A stretch of DNA of 64,000 bases from Candidatus Magnetobacterium casense (GCF_000714715.1 NZ_JMFO01000004.1:1-64000), one strand, 5' to 3'; shown: positions 16,744-26,354, counted from the first letter of the stretch. Numbers and translations are program-made. Notes: generated by a model not told the origin, from the sequence alone.

Positions 16744-18441
16744 ATGAATATCAGCGCGGCAATCATCGATCAAAGGCTAGCAGGCATATGTAATGAGATC
16801 AGAGAACGCGCAAGGGAGGAGTTGGGGATTGTTGATGAAGGAAGACTTACTTCACTTGCCTTTGTCTACCTGTGTGTTAAGACGGTTTTGGACATGACCG
16901 ATGACGAGGCGTTTGAGTGTCTGACCGAAGGTGGGGGGGATTTTGGTATAGATGCGATCCATATCTCTGAAGAGCACAAAGGTGAGTTTCTCGTCAGACT
17001 TTTTCAGGGGAAATACAAACGTAATCTTGAAGCAGACGCAAATTTTCCAGAAAACGGCATATTGAAACTTACCAACGCCATCGGATGTCTTTTTGATCCG
17101 AGTTTACCGCTTAAGTATATCAATCCTTCTTTGACCGCCAAGGTGGAGGAGGTTCGTTCTCTGATTAAGGATGGTTACATCCCTCAGGTTAGGGTGTTTG
17201 TCTGCAACAACGGCCTCAGATGGAATCAAGCCGGTGAGGAATACATCCGTAGAGCTGCCTTTGCAGACCAGGTTAGTTGGGAACATGTCAATCACGATTA
17301 CCTCTTAAATATCCTTCAACGTACAAAGAAAGTCAATGAAAATATTCAGCTTGCCGGCAGTATTATTACGGAAGATATTGAGTTTGTCCGTGTGCTGGTG
17401 GGCAGGATTGACATAACGGAAATCGCCGACCTCATAGACAGGCATGGGGAACGTCTATTGGAACGAAATATACGACGCTATCTCGGCCTTGTCGGCAACA
17501 GGGTTAATGAGGCAATCCGGGATACTATTATAAAGACGCAAGACAGTGGCAATTTCTATTTCTATAACAACGGCATCACGCTGACCTGCGACAAATTCTC
17601 CTACAATAAGATGCAACGAGGAGATTATAAGGTACAAGTGGAAAACCTTCAGATAATCAACGGCGGTCAGACGTGTATGACTATCCGCGATACCTTGAAG
17701 GGTTTAACGCATGAGCAACAGCCTTATGGCGCTTACGTACTGCTCAGGCTCTATCAACTCCCCAGTGATAACGAAGACCTTGTAGACAGGATCACATTGG
17801 CAACCAATACTCAAAACCCTGTTGAACTCCGTGATCTGCGGGCCAACGATGACATACAAAGGCGTCTTGAAACGGATATCGGCCAACTGGGGTTTACCTA
17901 TCGTCGCAAGCGTATGGAGGCGCAGGCAAAGTCAGCGGAGATAACTTCCGGTATCGCCGCTGAGGCCATCCTGTCAGTCTGGAGGCAGAGACCCCATCAG
18001 GCGAAATTCTTTACCAGGGAGCATTTCGGAAAACTATATGACACAATTTTCACGGACGATCTAACAGGCGCCCAGGTGATCATCGCAACCCTGCTCTATC
18101 GCTACGCCGAAAACAAAAGAAAGAGACCACCGGAGGATGTTCCGTTGTTTGTTCGCTATGCCTCATGTTTTATCGCCATGCAGATGGGTAAATACCTGTT
18201 ACGGGACTTAGGGTGTGGTCTAAAGGACTTAACGCACAAAAACTTTGACGATTCCAGGCAATTATTTGAACGGAAAGCGCAACAGTATTTCAATCATGCC
18301 GTTGACGTAGCAGACAAAGCATTAAAGAAGCTATATGCAGACCCCCAACTGTCTGCTCAACAGCTTTCGGCAACGTTTCGCCGCGGCGATCTCATTGAAA
18401 AACTCAACCAGGTTGATCGTGAGCAACAATCCACTGATTGA
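16744..18441 (+). CDS. AIPR family protein (abortive infection / phage resistance)
   Basis: 565 residues. N-terminal third has a nuclease-like pattern (GGGDFGIDAIHI with D66 and D70, then LFQGKYK with Q88 and K90, as in Mrr-type PD-(D/E)XK). The centre has the AIPR signature: NIRRYLGLVGNRVNEAIRDT, FYFYNNGITLTCD and LQIINGGQTC. AIPR proteins include lactococcal abortive-infection factors, and related proteins occur in several anti-phage loci. AGGAGG at 16731-16736 precedes the ATG. It overlaps trmN by one base (TGATG). I see no clear partner gene, so it may act alone. It lies directly after a fresh tandem duplication. Confidence 0.82.
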   Translation: MNISAAIIDQRLAGICNEIRERAREELGIVDEGRLTSLAFVYLCVKTVLDMTDDEAFECLTEGGGDFGIDAIHISEEHKGEFLVRLFQGKYKRNLEADANFPENGILKLTNAIGCLFDPSLPLKYINPSLTAKVEEVRSLIKDGYIPQVRVFVCNNGLRWNQAGEEYIRRAAFADQVSWEHVNHDYLLNILQRTKKVNENIQLAGSIITEDIEFVRVLVGRIDITEIADLIDRHGERLLERNIRRYLGLVGNRVNEAIRDTIIKTQDSGNFYFYNNGITLTCDKFSYNKMQRGDYKVQVENLQIINGGQTCMTIRDTLKGLTHEQQPYGAYVLLRLYQLPSDNEDLVDRITLATNTQNPVELRDLRANDDIQRRLETDIGQLGFTYRRKRMEAQAKSAEITSGIAAEAILSVWRQRPHQAKFFTREHFGKLYDTIFTDDLTGAQVIIATLLYRYAENKRKRPPEDVPLFVRYASCFIAMQMGKYLLRDLGCGLKDLTHKNFDDSRQLFERKAQQYFNHAVDVADKALKKLYADPQLSAQQLSATFRRGDLIEKLNQVDREQQSTD

Positions 18442-19109
18442 TGGACCTGAGCCTCGACGTCGTAAGGGACGTTAAGATATACCAGCGGGTTAGCGGATAT
18501 CGGTTTTCGTGTGATGCCCTCCTGCTGACGGACTTCGTTGGGGTCAAATACCCGCGACGCATTGCAGACCTCGGGGCAGGCTCAGGGATCATCGGGATTG
18601 TCCTCGCCAGGCGCTTTGCCGACTCCCACGTCGAGCTGATAGAGGTACAGGAAGAACTGGCGGCCCTCTGCCTCAGAAACGTCACCATCAACGAACTCAG
18701 CGACCGCATAACGGTTGCCAATATTGACATCAGAGACGTCTCCAGAGACATGCAGGCCAACAGCTTTGACCTGGTAGTGTCAAACCCGCCCTTCAGAAAG
18801 GTCGGCACTGGCAAGCTCAACCCCACTGAGGAAAAGGCCATCGCCCGACACGAAATCCTGCTCACCCTCCCCGAACTCGTACATGCGGCCTTTTATCTGC
18901 TCAGGGGCAAGGGACGGTTCTGTTTCATACATCACCCCGGCAGGTTCATAGAGGTCATCGATGTCCTGGCAAGGCACAGGTTTTCCGTGGCCACCGTCCG
19001 GTTCATCCACCCCGACGCCAACTCCGGTGCCGTCATGGTCCTCATCGAGGCCGTCAAGGAAGGCAACAGTCAACTGCTCATCCAACCTCCGCTCCTACTG
19101 GACGCCTGA
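18441..19109 (+). CDS. tRNA1(Val) adenine-37 N6-methyltransferase-like protein
   Basis: About 222 residues. SAM-binding motif I (ADLGAGSGIIGIVLA), an acidic motif II (HVELIEVQ) and the N6-adenine catalytic motif NPPF (VVSNPPFRKVG) are all present, in the order of YfiC/TrmN6. Such enzymes methylate A37 of tRNA1(Val). The N-terminal DVKIYQRVSGYRFSCDALLLTDFV also matches this family. TTG at 18438 is an alternative start; ATG 18441 overlaps the AIPR stop. Despite that overlap the functions look unrelated. Confidence 0.85.
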   Translation: MDLSLDVVRDVKIYQRVSGYRFSCDALLLTDFVGVKYPRRIADLGAGSGIIGIVLARRFADSHVELIEVQEELAALCLRNVTINELSDRITVANIDIRDVSRDMQANSFDLVVSNPPFRKVGTGKLNPTEEKAIARHEILLTLPELVHAAFYLLRGKGRFCFIHHPGRFIEVIDVLARHRFSVATVRFIHPDANSGAVMVLIEAVKEGNSQLLIQPPLLLDA

Positions 19110-19190
19110 GAAGAAGAAGAGAATATATCCCGTTTCATTTTCTTACATAGCTATAGTATACTATGAGGCAGTGATGGAAGTATCCTGGTT

Positions 19191-21005
19191 ATGAGCAGAG
19201 ATGGCGCCGGCATTGGAGGCATAATAAAGTCTTTGGGACTGGTCTTTGGTGACATTGGTACCAGCCCAATCTATACCCTTACCGTCATCATCCTGCTGAC
19301 CAAACCCACCAGTGAAAACATAACGGGCGTGCTGTCGCTGATCGTGTGGACGCTGTGTGTGCTGGTAACGTTGGAGTACGGGTGGCTGGCCATGAGCCTC
19401 GGTAAGAAGGGTGAGGGGGGTACCATCGTCCTAAAGGAGATACTGCGGCCATTGCTGAAGTCTAGCAGACAGGTGGCATTTATCACACTGCTGTCTATTA
19501 TTGGCATATCGCTGCTCATCGGGGATGGTGTCATTACTCCGGCCATAAGCATATTGAGTGCCGTAGAGGGATTGTTGCTCGTCCCGGGGCTTGAAAAAAC
19601 CGGCCACAACACCTTGATCCTTATAGCGGGAATTATTGCCGTTATCCTGTTCTTTTTCCAGGACAAGGGCACCGAGCGTGTGGCCAAGGCCTTTGGACCG
19701 ATCATGCTCTTGTGGTTTATAGTGTTGTCGGTCTCCGGGGTGCTGTCCATAGTGAAGGAGCCGATGGTGCTTAAGGCGGTCAATCCGTATTATGGCGTCA
19801 AGTTCCTCATAGACAACGGCGTAAGCGGATTCTTTATCCTATCCGAGGTCACCCTGTGCGCCACGGGCGGGGAGGCCCTCTATGCCGACATGGGACACCT
19901 GGGCAGGACCCCCATACTTAAGGCGTGGTACTTTGTCTTTGTGGCACTGCTGCTTAACTACATGGGACAGGGCGCCTTTCTGATAGCCCACCCGGAAGCC
20001 AAAAACGTACTCTTTGAGATGATCCTCGCACAGTCAAAGTCCCTGTATGTACCGTTTCTGTTTCTGAGCATCCTGGCAACCGTCATCGCCTCACAGGCCA
20101 TGATCAGCGGGATGTTTTCCATCGTCTACCAGAGCATCACCACACGCCTGATGCCCATGTTTAAGGTCGATTACACATCAACCGAGTTCAGGAGTCAGAT
20201 ATATATCGGCTTTGTCAACTGGTTCTTGCTTGTCAGTGTGTTGATTATCATGTACGAGTTCAAGGCCTCAAGCAACCTGGCCGCTGCCTACGGACTGGCC
20301 GTTACTGGTACTATGTCCCTCACGGGGCTGTTTATGACGTGGATATTTTATCTGCGCAAAAACTGGCCACTTACTCTGATTTCGTTTTTCGTGTTCCTCG
20401 TGGATGTTGTGTACTTTGCATCGAATACGTTTAAGATTCCCCATGGTGGTTATTGGTCAATTATCATCGCCGCTATACCGTTCATTGTTATTATGATCTA
20501 CACCAAGGGCCAGAGGCGACTCTACATGCGTCTCAAACCCATGCCCCTGAGAAACTTTCTCCCAACCTACGTTGAGTTCTTCAAGCGTTTCAGCAAGATA
20601 CAGGGGACGGGATTGTTCTTTGCCAGGGACATGAACATGGTGCCACCATACATAGTACGCACCATGTTTGCCGATAACATAATCTACGAGGACAACCTGA
20701 TCGTTTCCATGGAGAAGATAGACGAACCCTTTGGTGTCAAGGCCTACACGGGTAGCAGTATAACCGATGGCCTGAGGACGTTTGTCATCGAAATGGGCTA
20801 CATGGAGGTCGTGGACGTTGAACGCCTGCTGCTGACAAACGGTATTGACATCAAGACCATATTCTACGGGCAGGAGGACATCGCCACAAACAACTTCATC
20901 TGGAAAATTTTCTCATTGATCAAGAAGCTGACCCCGTCTTATGTTCAGTTTTACAAGCTGCCATCCCATAAGCTCCGCGGGGTTATCTATCGCATAGATA
21001 TGTAG
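19191..21005 (+). CDS. kup: Kup-type potassium uptake protein
   Basis: 604 residues, with about 12 membrane helices in the first 450 and a soluble C-terminal part. The KUP signature is clear: LGLVFGDIGTSPIYTLTVI at the N-terminus, GEGGTIVLKEI, GISLLIGDGVITPAISILSAVEG, and FILSEVTLCATGGEALYADMGHLG. It imports K+, driven by protons in the characterised members. The C-terminal FFARDMNMVPPYI region is also conserved. ATG at 19191 starts 81 bases after the methyltransferase. No regulator is evident. Confidence 0.95.
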   Translation: MSRDGAGIGGIIKSLGLVFGDIGTSPIYTLTVIILLTKPTSENITGVLSLIVWTLCVLVTLEYGWLAMSLGKKGEGGTIVLKEILRPLLKSSRQVAFITLLSIIGISLLIGDGVITPAISILSAVEGLLLVPGLEKTGHNTLILIAGIIAVILFFFQDKGTERVAKAFGPIMLLWFIVLSVSGVLSIVKEPMVLKAVNPYYGVKFLIDNGVSGFFILSEVTLCATGGEALYADMGHLGRTPILKAWYFVFVALLLNYMGQGAFLIAHPEAKNVLFEMILAQSKSLYVPFLFLSILATVIASQAMISGMFSIVYQSITTRLMPMFKVDYTSTEFRSQIYIGFVNWFLLVSVLIIMYEFKASSNLAAAYGLAVTGTMSLTGLFMTWIFYLRKNWPLTLISFFVFLVDVVYFASNTFKIPHGGYWSIIIAAIPFIVIMIYTKGQRRLYMRLKPMPLRNFLPTYVEFFKRFSKIQGTGLFFARDMNMVPPYIVRTMFADNIIYEDNLIVSMEKIDEPFGVKAYTGSSITDGLRTFVIEMGYMEVVDVERLLLTNGIDIKTIFYGQEDIATNNFIWKIFSLIKKLTPSYVQFYKLPSHKLRGVIYRIDM

Positions 21006-21094
21006 CCGGCAGAGGCCTGTTTTTGTAAAGTTGAACACATCAACGCCTCCTTAATGTCATTGTCAGTCTTATGTGTGATTACGATAGCGTAATG

Positions 21095-21316
21095 TCACTC
21101 TATATTTTTTATCCTTTTAAAGACGTCATCAAATGAAGAACATTGCGCAGGATTATTCAGATAATTATCTATCCTTTCATCAAGGATCCTTTTGTCGTGC
21201 TCTGTTAATTCAACAGAATCTGACTCAACGGCTATTGTGTCCCATATATCCTCAACTAACTGAATTCTTTCTTGAATCGGTAAAGAAAGAACGTCTGTCG
21301 CCTTCAACTTTATCAT
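21095..21316 (-). CDS. Addiction module component (antitoxin-like), apparently orphan
   Basis: 73 residues: SLPIQERIQLVEDIWDTIA followed by LTEHDKRILDERIDNYLNNP. This is the pattern of the short antitoxins named putative addiction module component, which normally sit directly before a RelE/ParE toxin gene. Downstream on this strand (below 21095) there are only about 90 bases before the kup end, with no toxin frame, so it appears orphan. AGGAG-type site precedes the ATG at about 21325-21330. Confidence 0.7.
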   Translation of the reverse strand: MIKLKATDVLSLPIQERIQLVEDIWDTIAVESDSVELTEHDKRILDERIDNYLNNPAQCSSFDDVFKRIKNIE

Positions 21317-21367
21317 TTCTTCTTTTCTCCTTATAGATAAATTATGTTATCAATCGTCGGCTTCAGA

Positions 21368-23827
21368 TCACTTTGACTCCATGACCCAGACGCCGTCCCA
21401 GTCATCTTCCGGGGGGGTCTGCATGAAGTGCCTGCACCTGTCGATGTACATCCTGGCGGCCTTGTCTTGTCCGCTGATGGCGAGGACGTCGTTAAACTGC
21501 CCGATGGCCGCCTCCCATTTCCTTAGCCGGTACAGGCCCAAGGCGTCTTCAAATGCGGCGATCCACTCCATGATGTCGATCTCCCTTGAGACGGCCCTGT
21601 GATAGTCCATGACCTCGTATATACATACGGGTTTGAGCTTGCCCTTGACCCTGATAAGGTCGAGTTCCCTGAGCATATACTTGTTGTTGAGTCGCTTCTT
21701 TGTGAACTCGCTGATCAGGATGTTGGTGCCAAAGAACTTGTTGGCCCCCTCCAGCCTTGAGGCAAGATTGACGCCATCGCCAATGACCGTGTAGTCCATC
21801 CGCTTGAGGCTGCCGATGTTTCCCGATAGTACTTCGTCGGTGTTGATGCCGATGCCTATGGCGATTTGTTCCGTACCGGATTTGCTCCTCTTGTCGTTAA
21901 AGTGCCTGAGGGCCTCGATCATCTCAATGGCTGCGGTTACGCAATTGTCGGTGTCCCTGGGGGTGACAAAGGGGGTGCCAAAGACCGCCAGGATCGCATC
22001 TCCTATGTACTTGTCCAGGATGCCGCCGTAGCGGAAGATAATATCCACCATCAGGGTGAAGTACTCGTTGAGCATACTGACGGTTTGTCCGGCGCCAAGC
22101 CTCTCCGATATGCCCGTAAAGTCCCTGATGTCGGAGAACAACACCGATGCCTCTTGTATCTGTCCGCCGAGGAGGTCATCGCCAGTGTCAAGCAGTCGCT
22201 CGGCTATCTCCTTGGTCATGTACCGGGCCATTGTGCTGCGCAGGCGTTTTTCGCGTGAGATGTCCTCAAAGACCAGCAGGGTACCTATCTTGGCGCCGTG
22301 CGTGTTGAGGAGCTGCCGCACGGTCAGATTCACAGACGCCGTATTGTCTTTCAGCGTTACCATGTCCATTTCCATGTTGATGTCCTGGTTGCCGGTGTCT
22401 TCAACCCGCCTGATACTCTCCAGCACCCAGTCGTTTTTACCGGCAAAGAAGTGACTCAGGGGATTGTTTTTCAGTTGGTCAAAGGTGGCGTCCAACATGT
22501 GCAGTGCAACCCCGTTGCACTTGACTATCAGGCCGTCTTCGTTGAGACTAATGACGCCGTTGCTCATGCTTTCCAGGATGCTTTCGCTGTAGTTTTTCGT
22601 GTTCATCACGTCGTCAAAGAGCTTTGCGTTTTCAATGGCAATGGAGGCCTGAGCGGAGAACGCCCGCAGACGTTTTTCGTCGATCACGGTAAAGGGGCCG
22701 CCCTTTTTGTTGAGCACCTGCATCACGCCGATACTTTTGCCCTCCTTGTTGACGATGGGCATGCATAGGATAGACCTGGTTCTGTAGCCGGTTTTCTTGT
22801 CAACGGCCTGGTTAAAGCGACTGTCCTGGTAGGCATCGGGGATGTTTACGGTCTGCCCTGTGGTAAACACCGACCCGGCTATGCCCATGTTGCAGGGGAT
22901 ACGGATCTCTTTGCCCTCAAGTCCCTGACCAACCTGCGACAACAGTTCGCCCGTCTTTTCGAGATACAGAAACAGCGTGCTGCGGTCTGCCTCAAGGATG
23001 GACGTTGCCGTATCCATGATCTTCAGCAGCAGGGGCTTTAGCTGTAACTCCGTAGAAAGCGACCTGGTCAGTTCAAGCAGCGTGGATTCTTCGTCCCTGA
23101 TGCGCTGCAGTTGGGTAAAGAGGCTTGCGTTTTGCAAGGCGGCAGAGGCCTGCAGGGTGATGGTCTCAAGCAGTGTCAGGTCTTCGTTGGTGAAGTCTCC
23201 GTCGTGCTTGTTTTCCGCTGCAGGACGCTCCTGCTTCTTTTCCGCTGCAGGACGCTCCTGCTTCTTTTCCGCTGCAGGACGCTCCTGCTTGTTGATGAGT
23301 TGCATGACGCCGATGCACTTGCCCTGTCTGGTCTTTATGGGGGTGGTGAGTATGTTTCGTGTTTTATAGCCGGTTTGTTTGTCTATCTCCTGATTGAAGC
23401 GCGGGTCGCTGTAGGCATCGTTGATGATAAGTGCCGTCCCTGAGCTGAACACCGCACCGGCGATCCCGCGGTTGTTGGGGAATCTGATCTCCTTTGTCAG
23501 GTCTCCGATGGCAATTCGTGAGTAGAGTTCCGCTGTTTCGTCATCATTGAGAAACAGGCTTCCACGGTCGGTTCCCAGGGTCTGCGTGGTTATTTCAATG
23601 AGGTTTTTCAGCAACATGTCAAGGTCGAGGATGGAGGAGACGCGGTTGGAGACCTCAATGATGGCAGTTATCTTGGTTATAAGCCCCGCTATCTTGTCAA
23701 TCAATGCATCCTGCCCCGCCGTGCCAGCGGCGCTTATGATACGTTTGACGTCGCTTTGCTTCAGTCCGTAGCTGAATATCTGTTTTACAATGTCGTCCGA
23801 GCTATCCATGGTCATCAGTTGTATCAT
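21368..23827 (-). CDS. GAF-GAF-PAS adenylate/guanylate cyclase
   Basis: 819 residues when started at the ATG whose first base is 23827 (MIQLMTMDSS), preceded by a GGGGTG site; a longer frame to 23884 is open but unlikely. Domains in order: GAF 1 (about 55-200), GAF 2 (about 225-390), a PAS-like segment (about 410-510, ILESMSNGVISLNEDGLIVKCN), and a class III cyclase (about 530-720) with VLFSDIRDFTGISERLG, DKYIGDAILAVFG and GIGINTDEVLSGNIGS. The metal aspartates are present. A C-terminal helical part follows. GAF 1 carries an insert of three nine-residue repeats (KKQERPAAE). It probably makes cAMP in response to small ligands. Confidence 0.88.
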   Translation of the reverse strand: MIQLMTMDSSDDIVKQIFSYGLKQSDVKRIISAAGTAGQDALIDKIAGLITKITAIIEVSNRVSSILDLDMLLKNLIEITTQTLGTDRGSLFLNDDETAELYSRIAIGDLTKEIRFPNNRGIAGAVFSSGTALIINDAYSDPRFNQEIDKQTGYKTRNILTTPIKTRQGKCIGVMQLINKQERPAAEKKQERPAAEKKQERPAAENKHDGDFTNEDLTLLETITLQASAALQNASLFTQLQRIRDEESTLLELTRSLSTELQLKPLLLKIMDTATSILEADRSTLFLYLEKTGELLSQVGQGLEGKEIRIPCNMGIAGSVFTTGQTVNIPDAYQDSRFNQAVDKKTGYRTRSILCMPIVNKEGKSIGVMQVLNKKGGPFTVIDEKRLRAFSAQASIAIENAKLFDDVMNTKNYSESILESMSNGVISLNEDGLIVKCNGVALHMLDATFDQLKNNPLSHFFAGKNDWVLESIRRVEDTGNQDINMEMDMVTLKDNTASVNLTVRQLLNTHGAKIGTLLVFEDISREKRLRSTMARYMTKEIAERLLDTGDDLLGGQIQEASVLFSDIRDFTGISERLGAGQTVSMLNEYFTLMVDIIFRYGGILDKYIGDAILAVFGTPFVTPRDTDNCVTAAIEMIEALRHFNDKRSKSGTEQIAIGIGINTDEVLSGNIGSLKRMDYTVIGDGVNLASRLEGANKFFGTNILISEFTKKRLNNKYMLRELDLIRVKGKLKPVCIYEVMDYHRAVSREIDIMEWIAAFEDALGLYRLRKWEAAIGQFNDVLAISGQDKAARMYIDRCRHFMQTPPEDDWDGVWVMESK
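23211..23291 (-). repeat. 27-bp in-frame minisatellite, three copies, inside the cyclase gene
   Basis: Units 23211-23237, 23238-23264 and 23265-23291, each encoding KKQERPAAE on the minus strand. They are near-identical. The insert lies in the first GAF domain after GVMQLINKQ and keeps the frame, so copy number can change without breaking the protein. Confidence 0.9.
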
Positions 23828-24049
23828 TTTACACCCCGGAGCAGAGTTTTTGCAAACCCCCCAGCATAATGGTATCGAGGGCAACTTTTGGTATGACTAT
23901 CAGTGCAGGACATTTTTTCCATGCTATCTACGCTCTTTGCAGGAAAACATTTCCGTGGGCGTATTGTTTTTATATTTTGGAGTGGGATGTTTTGTTTATG
24001 GTACGATAAATGCAGGTTTAATCTTACGCTTGAATGAAGGAGGTATCAC

Positions 24050-25102
24050 ATGTCAGGTTTGAGCAGTATGATAAAGTATACGATCAACACATTCAAAAAG
24101 GCATATATGATGGCAAGGGGACTGGACTACAACACCCTGAGCCAGTACATCCTCAACATAAACAAGACAACCAACGTTGGCGGCATCCTCTATGAGGCAT
24201 CGAGGTGCCTGAAGGATATCCTCGACTACGAACTCTTCGGCTTTGTAATAAGAAATGGGGAATTTACAGACATATGGGTTGACCCGCGCCGTTACAGGGA
24301 GCTACTCCTGGTCATCGTAAAACGCGACTTTGGCGAGCAACCCGCAAGGTATGAATTCCAATACTTTTATCCCGAAAATCCGACAGGGAGTCAAGAAATT
24401 GACGGTATTAATGTCGATGACGTCCTGTCGTATCTAATCACCAACGAAAAGTGCATGGCCAGAATGTATGTAATCCCCCGACGAGGCCTGTTTAAATATC
24501 ACGATGAAATTATAAATATCGTTGCAAAGTCAATCGGGGTGTCGTTAAACAACAGCATGAACCTCAGAGAGATGGAGATTGCGGCAACCATTGACCCCCT
24601 GACCGGTCTTCTGAACAGGCGGGCGCTGTACAAGTTCATCGAACACGACATAGCCAACGCAAGGCGGCATAACACGGGGTTGTCGATTATCATGTACGAC
24701 ATTGACCATTTCAAGCGTGTAAATGACACCTACGGTCACTTTGTCGGAGACGTGGTGCTGCAGGAGGTCTCACGGATCGTAGGAGCCGCAATACGCAAGA
24801 GCGATTACGTGGCGCGCTTTGGCGGAGAGGAGTTTCTGATCGTCCTGCCCTATACGCCGCTGAAGGAGGCCATAGAGATTGCCGAAAGGTTGAGACAGAG
24901 TATCGAGCACAACCGCTTTGATATCTGTGGCAATGTCATAGCGATCACGTCGAGTTTCGGTGTTGCCGAGTTGCGGGAATGCTCCGACCGGGACTCAATC
25001 GTCTGCGAGGCCGACGCAATGCTCTATGAGGCCAAACGACTGGGCAGAAACACCGTCATTGCAAACATAAAGGATGATTACACCCTGGAGTGTCTGTGTT
25101 AA
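24050..25102 (+). CDS. GGDEF domain protein (diguanylate cyclase)
   Basis: 350 residues. The N-terminal ~170 residues look like a GAF or similar sensor region (LSQYILNINKTTNVGGILYEASRCLKDILDYELFGFVI). The C-terminal half is GGDEF: DPLTGLLNRRAL, MYDIDHFKRVNDTYGHFVGD and the catalytic RFGGEEF loop, which is intact, so c-di-GMP synthesis is expected. I see no RxxD inhibitory site directly before the loop (AAIRKSDYVARFGGEEF does have R-K-S-D five residues earlier, a possible I-site). AAGGAGG precedes the ATG. Confidence 0.9.
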   Translation: MSGLSSMIKYTINTFKKAYMMARGLDYNTLSQYILNINKTTNVGGILYEASRCLKDILDYELFGFVIRNGEFTDIWVDPRRYRELLLVIVKRDFGEQPARYEFQYFYPENPTGSQEIDGINVDDVLSYLITNEKCMARMYVIPRRGLFKYHDEIINIVAKSIGVSLNNSMNLREMEIAATIDPLTGLLNRRALYKFIEHDIANARRHNTGLSIIMYDIDHFKRVNDTYGHFVGDVVLQEVSRIVGAAIRKSDYVARFGGEEFLIVLPYTPLKEAIEIAERLRQSIEHNRFDICGNVIAITSSFGVAELRECSDRDSIVCEADAMLYEAKRLGRNTVIANIKDDYTLECLC

Positions 25103-25118
25103 GTTTAAAGACGTGGAT

Positions 25119-25161
25119 TCCTGCGCACCTGCAATTGTCCCTGCTCCGGTGCCCTATCCGT
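25119..25161 (+). repeat. 43-bp copy of a segment of the CoA-transferase gene
   Basis: Identical over 43 bases to 27279-27321, which lies inside the coding sequence of the CoA hydrolase/GNAT gene. Here it is between the GGDEF gene and the Rpn gene, just 5' of the latter. Flanking bases differ at once on both sides. Confidence 0.92.
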
Positions 25162-25220
25162 TTTCAGACAAGGCAATTCGAAATATTGACAGAGACAGTC
25201 AGGGGTTGTTATTATACAAT

Positions 25221-26117
25221 ATGCACCAGAAGTTTGACATAGCACTAAAGGACATCATAAAAGATGTGCCAGGGGCATTTTTGAAGTTGCTGACGGGGTA
25301 TGAAACAGGCAAATTCATAGACGTTCAATTCCCTGATATTCAGTTGAGAGAGGCCGATATCGTAATTGAGGCACCCGATGGTGAGATAATCCATATAGAG
25401 ATACAATCGACAAATGATGCCACGATGTTAGGGCGCATGTATCTCTATTCTGCGTTTATATACAACCAACACAAGAGGTTACCGATACAAATCGTCTTAT
25501 ATGTTGGCAATAAGCCGTTGAACATGAAACATAGTATAGCCTCTGGATTAACCACGTATGCCTACAGATTGATAGACATACACAATCTTGACGGCGATCC
25601 GCTCATTGACAGCAATAACCCCAATGATAACGTGCTAGCTATTCTGTGCAAAACCAAAGATACAGATGCCACCATCAGGAGGATACTTGGTAAATTTTCC
25701 CTGCTATCGCACAGGGAAATGGAGAACTATATCAGAAAATTGCTATATCTTTCAGGCTTAGGAAATTTGGCCTATAAAGTAAAACAGGAGGTACTGAACA
25801 TGCCGATAACAATTGATCTGGATGAGTACGAAATCTTTAAGGATGTCTTCGTAAAGGGTGAACTCAAAGGCAGAATGGAAGGCAGAATGGAAGGTGAACT
25901 CAAAGGCAGAATGGAAGGTGAACTCAAAGGCAGAATGGAAGGCAGAATGGAAGGGATAGAAGATATGCTTGAAATCAAGTATGGCCCTGAGGGACTTGAA
26001 CTTATGGGAATGGTCAGGGGAATTGATAAGATAGACAGACTGGATGAGTTCAGGGAGCGTATCAAGCAATCCGTTTCGGTAGCCCAGTTGAGATTGTACC
26101 TGCAGGGTAATGCCTGA
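25221..26117 (+). CDS. Rpn-family PD-(D/E)XK nuclease (transposase_31-like)
   Basis: About 298 residues from ATG 25221 (MHQKFDIALKDIIKD). An upstream frame is open to 25074, but it would overlap the GGDEF gene and translate the 43-bp copied segment, so the shorter start is preferred. The nuclease core is visible: READIVIEAPDGEIIHIEIQST (D...E-x-Q in place of E-x-K), then YLYSAFIYN. The C-terminal part holds a charged repeat of GELK and GRME units (25857-25955), then a tail (EDMLEIKYGPEGLELMG) shared with the broken gene at 61347. Rpn proteins are associated with recombination and are often multicopy. Its DNA cleavage is inferred from the family. Confidence 0.75.
   Translation: MHQKFDIALKDIIKDVPGAFLKLLTGYETGKFIDVQFPDIQLREADIVIEAPDGEIIHIEIQSTNDATMLGRMYLYSAFIYNQHKRLPIQIVLYVGNKPLNMKHSIASGLTTYAYRLIDIHNLDGDPLIDSNNPNDNVLAILCKTKDTDATIRRILGKFSLLSHREMENYIRKLLYLSGLGNLAYKVKQEVLNMPITIDLDEYEIFKDVFVKGELKGRMEGRMEGELKGRMEGELKGRMEGRMEGIEDMLEIKYGPEGLELMGMVRGIDKIDRLDEFRERIKQSVSVAQLRLYLQGNA
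25857..25955 (+). repeat. In-frame GELK/GRME repeat in the Rpn gene
   Basis: Built from 12-base modules encoding GELK and GRME in the order GELK-GRME-GRME-GELK-GRME-GELK-GRME-GRME. Twelve- and 24-base periodicity suggests growth by slippage. The encoded part is probably a charged helix. Confidence 0.8.
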
Positions 26118-26253
26118 GCCGTACTAATTGTCTAATGTGGCACTGTTACTACGTTTGAGTAATATGGCCACACTTGTATGCAGTGATACCCTCTCATCTC
26201 TGACAACATATCTGCCTCCTATAGTGGTGTTATTTGAGGTGTATTACAATTTA

Positions 26254-26310
26254 GCATAGATTTTATGCGAGGCAGCGGGTGTTGTTTCGTATAGATTTTA
26301 GATGAGGCAA
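26254..26310 (-). repeat. Relic of an insertion-sequence end
   Basis: Contains two imperfect modules (gcatagattttatgcgaggca and gtatagattttagatgaggca). The reverse complement occurs at 45599-45656, directly upstream of the IS relic at 45701. No transposase is found here, so it looks like a solitary end left after deletion. Confidence 0.65.
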
Positions 26311-26354
26311 TCGTTGTCTTTTATTATTCCGATGATATGTGCTATAATATCTTT

